DNA of 64,000 bases from Clostridiaceae bacterium. GTDB taxonomy: Bacteria; Bacillota; Clostridia; Peptostreptococcales; T1SED10-28. The position numbers and the translations under genes are program-made. The stretch is from the NCBI GenBank assembly GCA_003553525.1, contig PWEO01000047.1:1-64000 (forward strand), in the 5' to 3' direction. How positions within the stretch are numbered: position 1 is the first letter of the stretch; each line of letters begins with the position of its first letter. The notes under the pieces were generated by a model, which worked only from the letters and a program-made list of their open reading frames with translations, ran no database searches and was not told the origin of the DNA. Below are positions 49,715 through 59,953 of this stretch, one piece after another.

Positions 49715-52435
49715 CTATTTAAGATCGTACCAGCATTTTCCCTGGGACATGTCAATTTTTAGCGGCACTTTTAAATCCATGGCATCCTCCATCGAACTTC
49801 GAATGATTGCTTTCACCTGATCGATTTCCTTTTCCGGAGCCTCCACAATCAGTTCATCGTGTACCTGTAACAACAGCTTTCCTTCTAAGTTCTGTTCATC
49901 TAATTTTTTAAATACTTGAATCATGGCAATTTTAATAATGTCTGCAGCGCTTCCTTGAATCGGTGTATTCATTGCGGTCCGTTCTGCAAAGGAACGGAGG
50001 TTGTAGTTTCTCGCATGGATATCAGGCAAATACCTTCTTCGATTAAGAAGTGTGGTTACATAACCAAATTCTTTCGCAAATTCTACGGTTTTATCCATAT
50101 AGGATTTTACCCCGGGATATTTTCTAAAATAATTGTCAATATAATCCTGGGCTTTTTTTCGATTGATCCCCAAGTTTTCCGACAATCCGTAATCACTGAT
50201 TCCATAGACAATTCCGAAGTTCACAGCTTTAGCATTACTTCGCATATCCGAAGTCACTTCATCAAATTCTACATCGAAGATTTCCGCTGCAGTGCGAGTG
50301 TGAATGTCCTCATTCCGAAGAAAAGAATCAATTAAATTTTCATCCTCAGACATATGGGCTAGTACCCGAAGTTCAATTTGTGAATAATCCGCCGAAATAA
50401 AGATCGAATTTTCTTTAGCAACAAATACTTTTCGAAGCTGTCGTCCCATTTCCATACGAATTGGAATGTTTTGTAGATTAGGCTCCGTACTGGAAATTCT
50501 TCCTGTGGATGCCACGGTTTGCATAAAGTGAGAGTGAATACGTCCAGTGATCGGATTAATAATTTTTAACAATCCGTCAATATAAGTATTTTTAAGCTTA
50601 GTAATTTGTCGATATTCTAGAATCCTCTCAATAATATCATGTTTATCCTTAAGCTTTTCCAACACTTCAACATTAGTGGAATAACCGGTCTTCGTCTTCT
50701 TCATCGGAGGTAGATTCAGCTTGTCAAACAAAATAGTGCCCAATTGTTTCGGAGAGTTAATATTAAATGTTTCTCCTGCTAAATTATAAATGGTTTTTGT
50801 TAAGTTGTCTATCTTTTCTTCATAGCTCTTTTGCAGTTCCTTTAGCAACTCTTTATCCGCTAGTATTCCCTGATACTCCATACCGGCTAATACTTCTATT
50901 AAGGGAATCTCCACGTTTTGATGAAGATCATTTAGTTTGTATTCCCGCAGTTTATCTTCCATAAAGGATTTTAATGAAAATAGGTGTAGTACCCGGCCTT
51001 GTAGATACGAAGAAAAATCTTCCTGCTCCAGATCTTGAAAGGAAATTTGTTTTTTTCCCTTGCCCAGGAAGGCTTCTTTGCTTTTTATGTTGGTTCCTGT
51101 GTATTCCAATACCAAATCTTCTAAGTCATAACCGGATTTGTTGGGATTGATTAAGTACTCCGCAATCATGGTGTCAAACACTACGTAATTTAAATTGATC
51201 CTGTGATTTTTCAAATGCAGAATCTCACTCTTACTATTATGAGCTACAAGTTCTATTTTTTCCCTTTCAATAATCATTTTAAACCACACCCAAAATTCTT
51301 TCTTTAGGGCCGAGCTGAAAGTAGCCAGATCAATAATATATACGTTGTTTTCTTTAGTCACAAGACTTAATGCCAAAATTTCATCCTTAGTTAATGCCTC
51401 CCCTTTTGTTAAAGAATACATTCCCAGTTTCTTCGAAGTCTTTAAGTATTCTTGAATAGCATTTTGTAGTTCTTTAAAGCTATTTTCATCCTGCACTTCT
51501 AACACTTTGTAATCCTCTGAAGAACTAACATCTTCACTTAAAGCTTTGGTGACTTCCTCTTCTATTGAAGAACCCTCTTCTGCCCGAGCCCGAATTTTTT
51601 TCATTAAACTATGAAACTCGTAATCTTTAAAAATTTTAACCGCTTCCTCCAAGTAAATTTTTCTTCTTTTCAGTTTTAAAAAATCAATATCCATGGGCAT
51701 ATATCGAACGATTGTTGCCAATCGCTTGCTGAGTATTGCTTTATCCTGATTACGTTCCACTTTTTCACGTAGTTTATCCCCGGATATTTGATCGGTATTT
51801 GCTATTAAATTCTCAACAGTTCCAAATTCCTGCAGTAACTTAAGGGCGGTTTTTTCGCCGACTCCTGGAATTCCCGGAATATTATCGGAGCTGTCCCCCA
51901 TTAGACCCTTTAAGTCGATAAAAGCCTTGGGGGTCACTCCGGTTTCCTCTTTTACTTTATCAGCATCATAAATTTCAATGTTGGATATGCCCCGTTTGGT
52001 AAAGATGATTTTAGTAGTGTCAGAGGCCAGTTGTAATGCGTCCTTATCCCCAGTTACCACTAGTGTCTCCATTCCCTGCTGTTCTCCCTGGGTTACAACG
52101 GTCCCGATGATATCATCTGCTTCAAAACCTTCAACTTCTATGCGATACACGTTAAGAGCATCTAAGATATCCTTTAGAGGCTGAATCTGCTGACGAAGCT
52201 CCGAAGGCATTTTTTTTCGTCCCGCTTTGTATTCCTTAAACTCTTTATGGCGGAATGTTGGCTTTCTCAAATCAAATGCTACTGCAAAATATCCTGGATT
52301 ATATTCTTCCAGCATTCGAAAGGTCATTGTTAAAAAACCATAAATAGCATTGGTGTGTCTTCCGTCCTTGGTTTTCAAAGGGGGAAGCGCATAAAATGCT
52401 CGGTTTAGAAGACTGTTTCCATCAATAATGATCAT
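49715..52435 (-). CDS. polA: DNA polymerase I
   Basis: N-terminal 5'-3' exonuclease and C-terminal polymerase motifs (DYSQIELRVLAHMSEDENLIDSF; VHDELIVEAP); start MIIIDGNSLLNRAFYALP. Confidence 0.97.
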   Translation of the reverse strand: MIIIDGNSLLNRAFYALPPLKTKDGRHTNAIYGFLTMTFRMLEEYNPGYFAVAFDLRKPTFRHKEFKEYKAGRKKMPSELRQQIQPLKDILDALNVYRIEVEGFEADDIIGTVVTQGEQQGMETLVVTGDKDALQLASDTTKIIFTKRGISNIEIYDADKVKEETGVTPKAFIDLKGLMGDSSDNIPGIPGVGEKTALKLLQEFGTVENLIANTDQISGDKLREKVERNQDKAILSKRLATIVRYMPMDIDFLKLKRRKIYLEEAVKIFKDYEFHSLMKKIRARAEEGSSIEEEVTKALSEDVSSSEDYKVLEVQDENSFKELQNAIQEYLKTSKKLGMYSLTKGEALTKDEILALSLVTKENNVYIIDLATFSSALKKEFWVWFKMIIEREKIELVAHNSKSEILHLKNHRINLNYVVFDTMIAEYLINPNKSGYDLEDLVLEYTGTNIKSKEAFLGKGKKQISFQDLEQEDFSSYLQGRVLHLFSLKSFMEDKLREYKLNDLHQNVEIPLIEVLAGMEYQGILADKELLKELQKSYEEKIDNLTKTIYNLAGETFNINSPKQLGTILFDKLNLPPMKKTKTGYSTNVEVLEKLKDKHDIIERILEYRQITKLKNTYIDGLLKIINPITGRIHSHFMQTVASTGRISSTEPNLQNIPIRMEMGRQLRKVFVAKENSIFISADYSQIELRVLAHMSEDENLIDSFLRNEDIHTRTAAEIFDVEFDEVTSDMRSNAKAVNFGIVYGISDYGLSENLGINRKKAQDYIDNYFRKYPGVKSYMDKTVEFAKEFGYVTTLLNRRRYLPDIHARNYNLRSFAERTAMNTPIQGSAADIIKIAMIQVFKKLDEQNLEGKLLLQVHDELIVEAPEKEIDQVKAIIRSSMEDAMDLKVPLKIDMSQGKCWYDLK

Positions 52436-52636
52436 TTTATTGTTCTCCTGCTGAGTCAAATTTTGGCTTTCATTGTTGATCAAATTTCCTCGCCTCTCTT
52501 TCCTTCAATTTTAAATTAGGCATTTTTTACTATTTTTTATTTATACTTGCTAATTCCCGTTCCCGAAGTGAAATTAATTCATCTTGATTAATTGTGTTCA
52601 ATTTTTAGCAGTTAGTTTATAAGCCAATTTCCACAC

Positions 52637-53431
52637 TTAATTTTTGCGATTCTTTCGAGGAACCACTATTACGGTTATTACCCCAATTCCCAGTAATAAC
52701 ACGATCCATTCCCTGTATTTTACGCCTAATATCTTGGATTCTTCAGTTTCCATGGTTCTAAGTTCGCTTTCTTCCACTTGGTCTTCTCGAGAATAACTAT
52801 CTTCACCAAATGCGGTTTCTTCATCCTCCATAGCGGTAATTCCAGGTTGTCTTTGAGGATATTCTGAGATTTCATTTTCCACAGAATCTGAGATTTCTTC
52901 CGATTCTTCGACAGGTCTTTCCTCTGGATCACTTTCCCCTTCACTGTCCATAACCATCATATCCTCTTGTATGGGACTTGGAGCCCAGTCAGTATTTAGA
53001 ATCACTGTAGAGGTTACGATCAAGATCAAAACCGCGGCCAAAGAAACCTTTTTGATCCATGGATTCTGTTTTAAGAACCACTGACGAGGGTTTTTTCTGT
53101 AACCATAGAATTCCCTGTTTTTTTGTACGTTTTCATATTCATCTTCCACTATACTATTTTCAGTGGATTCTTCCGAACCTTTCCGAGTTTTTTCATATTT
53201 GGATTTCATCACTTCCATCTCTAGTGCATTTATAATGCTTTTGCTTAAGTCTTCAGGTGCCTTAATATTATTCAAATCCTCTAGACTTCCGAGAATTCCT
53301 TTGGTGTTTTCTAGGGCTCGAAAACATTGCCGACAATCATTAACATGATCCAGAAAGCTCTTTTCTTCATCTTTATTTAGTTTTCCGTCGATATATAGGG
53401 ATATTTTCTCATCAAATTCATTGCAGTTCAT
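52637..53431 (-). CDS. Anti-sigma factor with zinc-finger domain
   Basis: MNCNEFDEKISLYIDGKLNKDEEKSFLDHVNDCRQC; single TM; acidic ectodomain; adjacent to ECF sigma gene. Confidence 0.85.
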   Translation of the reverse strand: MNCNEFDEKISLYIDGKLNKDEEKSFLDHVNDCRQCFRALENTKGILGSLEDLNNIKAPEDLSKSIINALEMEVMKSKYEKTRKGSEESTENSIVEDEYENVQKNREFYGYRKNPRQWFLKQNPWIKKVSLAAVLILIVTSTVILNTDWAPSPIQEDMMVMDSEGESDPEERPVEESEEISDSVENEISEYPQRQPGITAMEDEETAFGEDSYSREDQVEESELRTMETEESKILGVKYREWIVLLLGIGVITVIVVPRKNRKN

Positions 53432-53446
53432 TATTTTTCCTCCTCT

Positions 53447-54025
53447 CTAATGCTCCTTTAGAAGGTCTGTCAAACGTTGTCTTAATTGTTTCCGCCCTCT
53501 ATTTAACCGGGATTTTACCGTTCCTTCGGAGATATTCAGTACTTTTGCAATTTCTTCATAGGAGAGGTTTTCAATATCCCGCAAGATTATAACTCCCTGA
53601 TATTCTGCAGGTAGCTCTACTATACATTTTTTTATTTCTTTTTTTACAAATTCATATTCCAACAGTGCCTCGGGACCATCGGACAAGTCTTTCAAGGGAA
53701 TTTCATACCCGTTATTATTTAAATTGTTTTTCGTTTCCATAGGTATTTCCTTCCGTCTTTTTTGTTTGCGAATTATATCCAGACAGGTATTGTGAACAAT
53801 TCGGTACATCCATGTGGAAAAATTACTTTGAAATTTAAAGTTTTTAAGGGATTTGTATATTTTAATAAAGGATTCCTGGGTAGCATCCTTAGCATCTTCC
53901 GGATTTCCAAGCATTCCATAGGCCGTTCGATAAGCCTGATCCTGATAACGAAGGATCAGCTGTTCAAAACTTTTTATACTTCCCTGTTGTGACTCTTTAA
54001 TGAGTTTAGCCTCTTCGATGTTCAA
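53447..54025 (-). CDS. ECF-type RNA polymerase sigma factor (SigW-like)
   Basis: Region 2 YRTAYGMLGNPEDAKDATQESFIKIYKSLKNF and region 4 LSYEEIAKVLNISEGTVKSRLNRGRKQLR. Confidence 0.95.
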   Translation of the reverse strand: MNIEEAKLIKESQQGSIKSFEQLILRYQDQAYRTAYGMLGNPEDAKDATQESFIKIYKSLKNFKFQSNFSTWMYRIVHNTCLDIIRKQKRRKEIPMETKNNLNNNGYEIPLKDLSDGPEALLEYEFVKKEIKKCIVELPAEYQGVIILRDIENLSYEEIAKVLNISEGTVKSRLNRGRKQLRQRLTDLLKEH

Positions 54026-54160
54026 TGGCGGCTCCTTTCCGAAGATCTATAGTTTTTAGACTTCATTTTCATTAAAATTGTTCCCGTATACCCTGATCTA
54101 TTTTATAGCTCTCGGATCTATATTATCACAAATTTTCCCTTCATAGTAACGAGAAATTAT

Positions 54161-54189
54161 TTGACTTTGTCTAGGGATCGTGTTATTAT
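54161..54189 (+). promoter_or_regulatory. Sigma-A type promoter for tRNA-Leu
   Basis: TTGACT (54161-54166), 17-bp spacer, TATTAT (54184-54189), 14 bp before the tRNA. Confidence 0.8.
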
Positions 54190-54203
54190 TTCTATAGATT
54201 TCA

Positions 54204-54291
54204 GCCGCGGTGGCGGAATTGGCAGACGCAGCAGACTCAAAATCTGCCGGTGTTAATCACTGTAAGGGTTCAAGTCCCTTCCGCGGCACCA
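54204..54291 (+). tRNA. tRNA-Leu (anticodon CAA), CCA encoded
   Basis: GCCGCGG...CCGCGGC acceptor, anticodon arm GCAGA-CTCAAAA-TCTGC, GGGTTCAAGTCCC T-arm. Confidence 0.96.
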
Positions 54292-54324
54292 CCTTTAAGC
54301 TTAATATTTTCCATCAAATCTTTA

Positions 54325-54355
54325 GCCTCCTAGTTATGTTCTAGAGGTTTTTTTT
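54325..54355 (+). terminator. Intrinsic terminator after tRNA-Leu
   Basis: CCTCCTAG-TTATGTT-CTAGAGG followed by T8, one bulge. Confidence 0.7.
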
Positions 54356-54544
54356 AGTTATCACTGTTTTAAAGCTACAATCCCGGTTATATAGACTATG
54401 TTCAAGCAGAATGTGTGCAGGCCTAAATCTTAGAAAAAAATTTTTCTACGGACCCTCTATACAAACTTATCCATTATAGAATAGAGAATTTTCTGAAGCA
54501 TAAGTATACTGTAAAACAATTAATAAGCCAAGTGAGGTGAAAAT

Positions 54545-55450
54545 ATGAATGAAGAAACCCGCTATAAAGCTTCCCGCAAAGCCTCTTATTTGAATCTGCT
54601 GGGAAATATCGTACTTACCTTTTTAAAAGGATTTATCGGATACCTTGCAGGGAGTACGGCTCTGATGGCTGATGCGGTACACTCAGCTTCGGATTTCATC
54701 GGGACCGTCATAGTTATTAAGGGGGTAAAAATAGCTCATCAACCTCCCGATGAGTCCCATCCCTATGGTCATCATAAAGCCGAATCCATTGTCTCAAAAA
54801 TCATTGCCATTATTTTAATGATTACCGCAGTTTTCATCGGCTATGAAGCTTTTCAGATCCTTGTTTCCGATGATATCGGTATTCCCGGAAATGCAGCCAT
54901 TGTTGTGGCTATAATATCCATCGCTGTAAAAGAGGGAATGTACCAGTACACCATTCGGGTGGGCAGAAAGTATCGTAATGCCGCATTGATTGCTGATGCA
55001 TGGCATCAACGCTCCGATGCAATTTCTTCAATTGCTGCTTTAATCGGGATTACCGGTGCCGTACTGGGTTTTCCCTTTATGGATCCTCTTGCGGGCATAG
55101 TGGTGGCACTGCTGATTTTAAAGACAGCCATTTCCATCTATATTGATGCCATTCAAGATTTAATGGACTCCGCCCCTGCCCAAGAAGTTCTAGATAAAAT
55201 TACGGATGCCGCAGAAATCGAAGAAGGCGTAAAAGCAGTTTCCGAGATCAAAGTGAGACGTTACGGTTCCATGTTACTAGTAGATATGAAAATCAATGTC
55301 TCTCCTCATATTACCGTTGAAAGTGGCCATGCTATAGCAGCCCGCACAAAGCAAAACATCCTTGCCCTTAATGATGAGGTAAAGGATGTGCTGATTCATG
55401 TGAACCCCTACTACGATCAGGAGACAGTACCTCAGAAGAAAGATCATTAA
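54545..55450 (+). CDS. Cation diffusion facilitator family transporter
   Basis: GSTALMADAVHSASDFIGTVIVIKG; HPYGHHKAESIVSKI; ADAWHQRSDAISSIAALIG. Confidence 0.96.
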   Translation: MNEETRYKASRKASYLNLLGNIVLTFLKGFIGYLAGSTALMADAVHSASDFIGTVIVIKGVKIAHQPPDESHPYGHHKAESIVSKIIAIILMITAVFIGYEAFQILVSDDIGIPGNAAIVVAIISIAVKEGMYQYTIRVGRKYRNAALIADAWHQRSDAISSIAALIGITGAVLGFPFMDPLAGIVVALLILKTAISIYIDAIQDLMDSAPAQEVLDKITDAAEIEEGVKAVSEIKVRRYGSMLLVDMKINVSPHITVESGHAIAARTKQNILALNDEVKDVLIHVNPYYDQETVPQKKDH

Positions 55451-55488
55451 TTCAAAAATAATCTCATCTATTATTTAACAACTTGAAA

Positions 55489-55521
55489 AAGGCCGAAAAC
55501 CCTTGTTGGATTTTCGGCCTT
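55489..55521. terminator. Intrinsic terminator between convergent genes
   Basis: AAGGCCGAAAA...TTTTCGGCCTT, 11-bp perfect stem. Confidence 0.85.
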
Positions 55522-55605
55522 CTTAGTTGCTTTATAATTAAACCGCTATACTCTATCAACTACCTACACTAAAATCAATTTCCATAACTCTCTTGATATG
55601 CTAAT

Positions 55606-57003
55606 CTATGAGTAAAAAGCTCGATAAGCAAGATAAGTCATATAAAGATCCACTTTACTGACAATCTCCATGGGTGCATGCATACTTAGTACCGGAACGC
55701 CGCAGTCTACGACCTCGGTATTATAATTCCCTATAATATAGGCAATCGTTCCTCCACCTCCTTGGTCTACTTTGCCAAGTTCTCCCATTTGCCATTGAAT
55801 ATCATTATTCTTAAACGTTTGTCGTAGCGCTGCTAAAAATTCATGGTTGGCATCGTTGCAGCCACCTTTTCCTCGAGAACCAGTGTATTTACTGATGTTT
55901 ACCCCTTTCCCCATGTAACAGGAATTTTTCGGATCCAGCACTTCTGGAAAGTTAGGGTCAAAAGCCGACATTACATCGCCGGATAAGGCCTTTGATCGGT
56001 TAAGAGCCCTGCGAATACTCAGTCTAGTGGTGCCTTCCTGAAGTTCCAGTAATTCATCTACAGAGTTCTCAAAAAACTTTGATTCCATTCCCACATTACT
56101 GATGCTTCCCACTTCTTCTTTATCAACGAATACAGCTAGTGCCGTTTTTGTTGGAGCTTTAAGATCAAGAATTGCTCGTAGTTCAGCATAGGCACACACT
56201 CTATCATCATGTCCATAAGCCGCAATCATGCTTCGATCCAGACCCAGATCCCTCGCTTTTCCCGCAGGTACCAGTTGTATTTCAGCAAAAGCAAAGTCTT
56301 CTTCCGTGATACCATACTGCTGATTTAAGAGGTTTAGCAGATGAGCTTTTACTCCTTCTTTTTCATCTCCCTCTTTCGTTGCCTGATTGCCTAACAAAAC
56401 GTTTAACCCTTCACCGGTAATTCCTTCCGACATTTTTTTGCTCATTTGATCCTTGGACAAGTGGGGAAGCAGGTCGGAAATCATCAAAATCGGATCCGAA
56501 GGATCTTCTCCGATGGTAATTTCCACAAGTTCTCCGTTCTCTTTTGTGATTACCCCATGCATCGCTAAAGGCATGGTAACCCATTGATATTTTTTTACGC
56601 CTCCATAATAATGGGTTTTAGCCAAGGCCAATTCCTTATCTTCATAAAAGGGAAAAGGTTTTAGATCCAATCTAGGACTATCCAAATGAGTACCGATAAT
56701 GTTCACTCCGGATTCCATAGGCTCTTTGCCGATAACCACTAAAATTACTGCTTTCTCTTTGTTCATAAAATATACTTTATCTCCGAGCCCCAAGGTCTTA
56801 TTCCCCTTTTTTTGTAGGTTCTCAAAAGACACAAAACCCTCGGCCTTGGCCTGTCGAATAATTTCTTTTACACATTTTCGTTCAGTTTTGCTATTATCAA
56901 TAAAACTTTTGTAGGAGTCTCCAAATTCTTGGCTTTCTTTAAGCTTTGATTCGTTCAGTGTCTTCCATAGGCTTTTCCGATTAAAGAATAATTCGTTTTC
57001 CAT
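55606..57003 (-). CDS. M18 family aminopeptidase
   Basis: GTHLDSPRLDLKP; AYGHDDRVCAYAELRAIL; DKEEVGSISNVGMES; SMHAPMEI. Confidence 0.94.
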   Translation of the reverse strand: MENELFFNRKSLWKTLNESKLKESQEFGDSYKSFIDNSKTERKCVKEIIRQAKAEGFVSFENLQKKGNKTLGLGDKVYFMNKEKAVILVVIGKEPMESGVNIIGTHLDSPRLDLKPFPFYEDKELALAKTHYYGGVKKYQWVTMPLAMHGVITKENGELVEITIGEDPSDPILMISDLLPHLSKDQMSKKMSEGITGEGLNVLLGNQATKEGDEKEGVKAHLLNLLNQQYGITEEDFAFAEIQLVPAGKARDLGLDRSMIAAYGHDDRVCAYAELRAILDLKAPTKTALAVFVDKEEVGSISNVGMESKFFENSVDELLELQEGTTRLSIRRALNRSKALSGDVMSAFDPNFPEVLDPKNSCYMGKGVNISKYTGSRGKGGCNDANHEFLAALRQTFKNNDIQWQMGELGKVDQGGGGTIAYIIGNYNTEVVDCGVPVLSMHAPMEIVSKVDLYMTYLAYRAFYS

Positions 57004-57023
57004 AAATCCTCCCATTGGATCAG

Positions 57024-57677
57024 TTACTGATCCTGCTGATTTCTCAGTGCAAATATGGCGGCCTGAGTTCGGTCGTTTACATGGATCTTCTTAAAAATAT
57101 TTGATACATGATTTTTTACGGTTTTTTCACTGATAAACAGGGTATTGGCAATTTCCCGGTTATTCATTCCTTGCGAAATAAGCTTTAAGACTTCCTTTTC
57201 CCGTCGTGTAAGTTTCATCAGATCTTCCATTTCCTTACTCAGTTTTGCTTCCGGTTCTGTATGCTTATGATCTTTTACCAGGGCCCCGGCAATACTGGGG
57301 TGAACGTAGGATCCTCCTTTATTCACATCTCTAATACCTCGGATCAAACTGTCACTTTCCGCATCTTTTAAAATGTATCCGTCGGCCCCTAGATTAATGG
57401 TCTCCACTAAATATTCCCTTTCATCATGAAAGGTTAACATGATTACTTTTCGGTTTTCATCCGTGGATTTAATTTTCCGCAAAGTTTCAATACCATTGAG
57501 TTCCGGCATATTAATATCCAGTAAAATAATGTCCGGATTGATGTTATTTAATTTTTCCAGTGCTTCTTCTCCGTTACCGGCTTCTCCCACGACTTGGAAA
57601 TCCTCTTCTAACTCCAGTATTTTTTTGATGCCTTGGCGTACTAATAAATGATCATCCACAAGTAATATTTTGATCAT
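57024..57677 (-). CDS. Response regulator, NarL/FixJ family (DegU-like)
   Basis: Receiver ILLVDDHLLVRQGIKKILE; LuxR HTH LTRREKEVLKLISQGMNNREIANTLFISEKTVKNHVSNIFKK. Confidence 0.95.
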   Translation of the reverse strand: MIKILLVDDHLLVRQGIKKILELEEDFQVVGEAGNGEEALEKLNNINPDIILLDINMPELNGIETLRKIKSTDENRKVIMLTFHDEREYLVETINLGADGYILKDAESDSLIRGIRDVNKGGSYVHPSIAGALVKDHKHTEPEAKLSKEMEDLMKLTRREKEVLKLISQGMNNREIANTLFISEKTVKNHVSNIFKKIHVNDRTQAAIFALRNQQDQ

Positions 57678-57717
57678 ATTCCCACATCCTTCCCTAAGGG
57701 TCCTTATTTTTTTATCT

Positions 57718-58893
57718 TTAGCTGTTATTCGGTATCACACAATGGACCTTCGTCCCCATTTCTTCTTTACTTTCAAAGGTGATTTTCCCATTCAAGAGTT
57801 TAATCCGTTCTTTAATGTTTTGCAGTCCTAAACCACACAAGCTATCTCCTTTTATGTTCCCTGATTCACTACAACTTTTAGATTTCTCGCCCAAATTAAA
57901 ACCTTTACCGTTGTCCCGAACACCCAAACCTATGGTTTTTTCATTAATGTTCAAGGTTACTTCCACAGAAGTAGCTTCCGCATGCTTTCGTACATTGTTC
58001 AAGAGTTCTTGGGTAATTCGAAAAACAAAAAGATTTCGGACGGAATCCTCAATTTTCTTATCCGAATCAATGATCAGATCGGTTTTAATTCCCGTCTCCT
58101 CCTGAAAAACTTCCAGATACTTTTGAACCATTGACGTAAATCCCAAGTCGTCCAAAGACATCGGTCGAAGATTGTAAATGATCCGCCGGACTTCCTTTGT
58201 ACTCTCCCGGACAATTTCTCTTAAACTCACCAACTCTTTCTTAGCCTCTGCCAAATCTTTGTCAATCAGACGTTCACAAAGCTCGGTTTTAATAATCACA
58301 TTGGACAAGGATTGAGCCGGTCCGTCATGGATATCCCTGGCAATTCTTTTTCGCTCTTCTTCTTGGGCGAGAATGATTCGTTTTCCAATATCCTGTTTTT
58401 CTTCTATGCCTTCCACACTTAGAAGAACACTATCAAAGTTGTCTGCTAAAAACTCCAGAGCAATACCGATCTTCGACGTGAGGCTCTCCGCTTTTTTCAA
58501 ATTTCTCTGCGCTTCTTTTAAGCGTAATTCCAAGTCTTTTCTTCTATCAATCAATTCCTTTTCTTCCCGGCGTTTGACCAGGACCTGAAGTCTCAAATCA
58601 TTGGCTTTTTCATAGGCTTTTTTAATGTCTTCCTCATTGTAGGTCTCAAAGTTTTTACTTACCTTTAACAATTCTCTTCGCCCGGATCGTTCTTTGTTTT
58701 CCAAATCCTCCACTTCAAGAACAAAGGCCTTGGCTTTTTCTTTTAGATCCCTTACCTTTTGCTGAATTTCATCACATTCTCTGCGTAGATTTTCAGTGAT
58801 TTCAAAAATTTCTTCTTTACTCTCCTCCATGGCATGAATGGCCTTAGAAAGAATGTCATTGATTTTTGAAACCTCTTGCGGTTCGTTTCTCAT
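57718..58893 (-). CDS. Sensor histidine kinase (DegS-like)
   Basis: RKRIARDIHDGPAQSLSNVIIKTELCERLID; HATPase LGVRDNGKGFN; coiled-coil N-terminus, no TM. Confidence 0.93.
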   Translation of the reverse strand: MRNEPQEVSKINDILSKAIHAMEESKEEIFEITENLRRECDEIQQKVRDLKEKAKAFVLEVEDLENKERSGRRELLKVSKNFETYNEEDIKKAYEKANDLRLQVLVKRREEKELIDRRKDLELRLKEAQRNLKKAESLTSKIGIALEFLADNFDSVLLSVEGIEEKQDIGKRIILAQEEERKRIARDIHDGPAQSLSNVIIKTELCERLIDKDLAEAKKELVSLREIVRESTKEVRRIIYNLRPMSLDDLGFTSMVQKYLEVFQEETGIKTDLIIDSDKKIEDSVRNLFVFRITQELLNNVRKHAEATSVEVTLNINEKTIGLGVRDNGKGFNLGEKSKSCSESGNIKGDSLCGLGLQNIKERIKLLNGKITFESKEEMGTKVHCVIPNNS

Positions 58894-59155
58894 AGATTCA
58901 CCTCTTATTCCCCTTGATAAAATACGGGAAAACCTAAAGTTCTTGGAGCCATTATTTATAAGAAATCTTATTGCTCCTCCCTTATTATATTACCCTAATT
59001 TCATAAAATCAAAAGTTTATTTTTCTAATTATTATAAAACTACTATATATTACGTTCTTTTGTTATTATTCCAGTGTTCTGATTCTTGATTCCCAGTGTT
59101 TATGTCTTTGAATTAGAAAAAGCCCGAGACTTATCCCCGACTTTTCATCATCAAA

Positions 59156-59326
59156 TTAGTCTACGATTTTAATTCTGTCAAACTGTTGCTTAGCACTTTT
59201 TCTAAAGGCTTGAATATACTCTTTTCTAAGAGCTTGTCGTTCAGTTTCTTCAGCCTCTGTCAATGTCCTCTTCTTCGCTATTTTTGCCAGTTCATTAATT
59301 CTGTCAATCTTTTCCTGCTCTACCAT
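59156..59326 (-). CDS. DUF896 domain-containing protein (YnzC-like)
   Basis: MVEQEKIDRINELAKIAKKRTLTEAEETERQALRKEYIQAFR. Confidence 0.93.
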   Translation of the reverse strand: MVEQEKIDRINELAKIAKKRTLTEAEETERQALRKEYIQAFRKSAKQQFDRIKIVD

Positions 59327-59401
59327 AATTCTTTGCCTCCTTTGCTTCCGCGTCCAAAGGGTTTCTTTGTTCAACAGGATCTTTAAAGTTGGACTGAACC
59401 C

Positions 59402-59860
59402 TTAATCATTTGAATCCGTTCGTTCATAAACCATAGAAATACCTTCTAGAATAAAAGTTTTTTGCTCTTCTGAAAGATCTTTTAGAATATCCCGCAGATA
59501 CTCTCTTCTAGCAGTAAGGACTTTTTGGATAATTTTATGCCCTTTTTCCAAAACTGAAACTCGGACTACTCTACGGTCCTTCTTATCCCGGACCCGTTTA
59601 ACCATTTTATTTTTTTCCATACGATCCACCAAATCCGTGATGGTGCTACAAGCCAAATACATTCGCTTGCTTAACTCTCCGATGGTTAAATCCTCTTCCT
59701 TTACTAAATATAGCAGTGCCTGAAATTGGGGAGGGGTTATTTCAAATTCCACCAACATTTCCCGACCTTTTTGCTTTACTATTGTACAAAGATAACGGAG
59801 TTCTTTTTCAATTTCCGTAATAACATCCTTACTTTCATTCTCAGAATCAATTTTCAGCAT
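59402..59860 (-). CDS. MarR family transcriptional regulator
   Basis: wHTH LTIGELSKRMYLACSTITDLVDRMEKNKMVKRVRDKKDRRVVRVSV. Confidence 0.93.
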   Translation of the reverse strand: MLKIDSENESKDVITEIEKELRYLCTIVKQKGREMLVEFEITPPQFQALLYLVKEEDLTIGELSKRMYLACSTITDLVDRMEKNKMVKRVRDKKDRRVVRVSVLEKGHKIIQKVLTARREYLRDILKDLSEEQKTFILEGISMVYERTDSND

Positions 59861-59953
59861 CTTTCGTCCTCCTAAATATAGTATATCTTCTATTTTAACA
59901 TAGTTTGTCTCTCTTTTTAACACCTTTTTATGATAATCCTCTTAAAGCTCTTT

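Noticed and set aside
54204-54544. Integrated element at the tRNA-Leu (CAA) 3' end
   Set aside because: No integrase and no repeated tRNA 3' end seen downstream; followed by a normal terminator and a CDF transporter gene.
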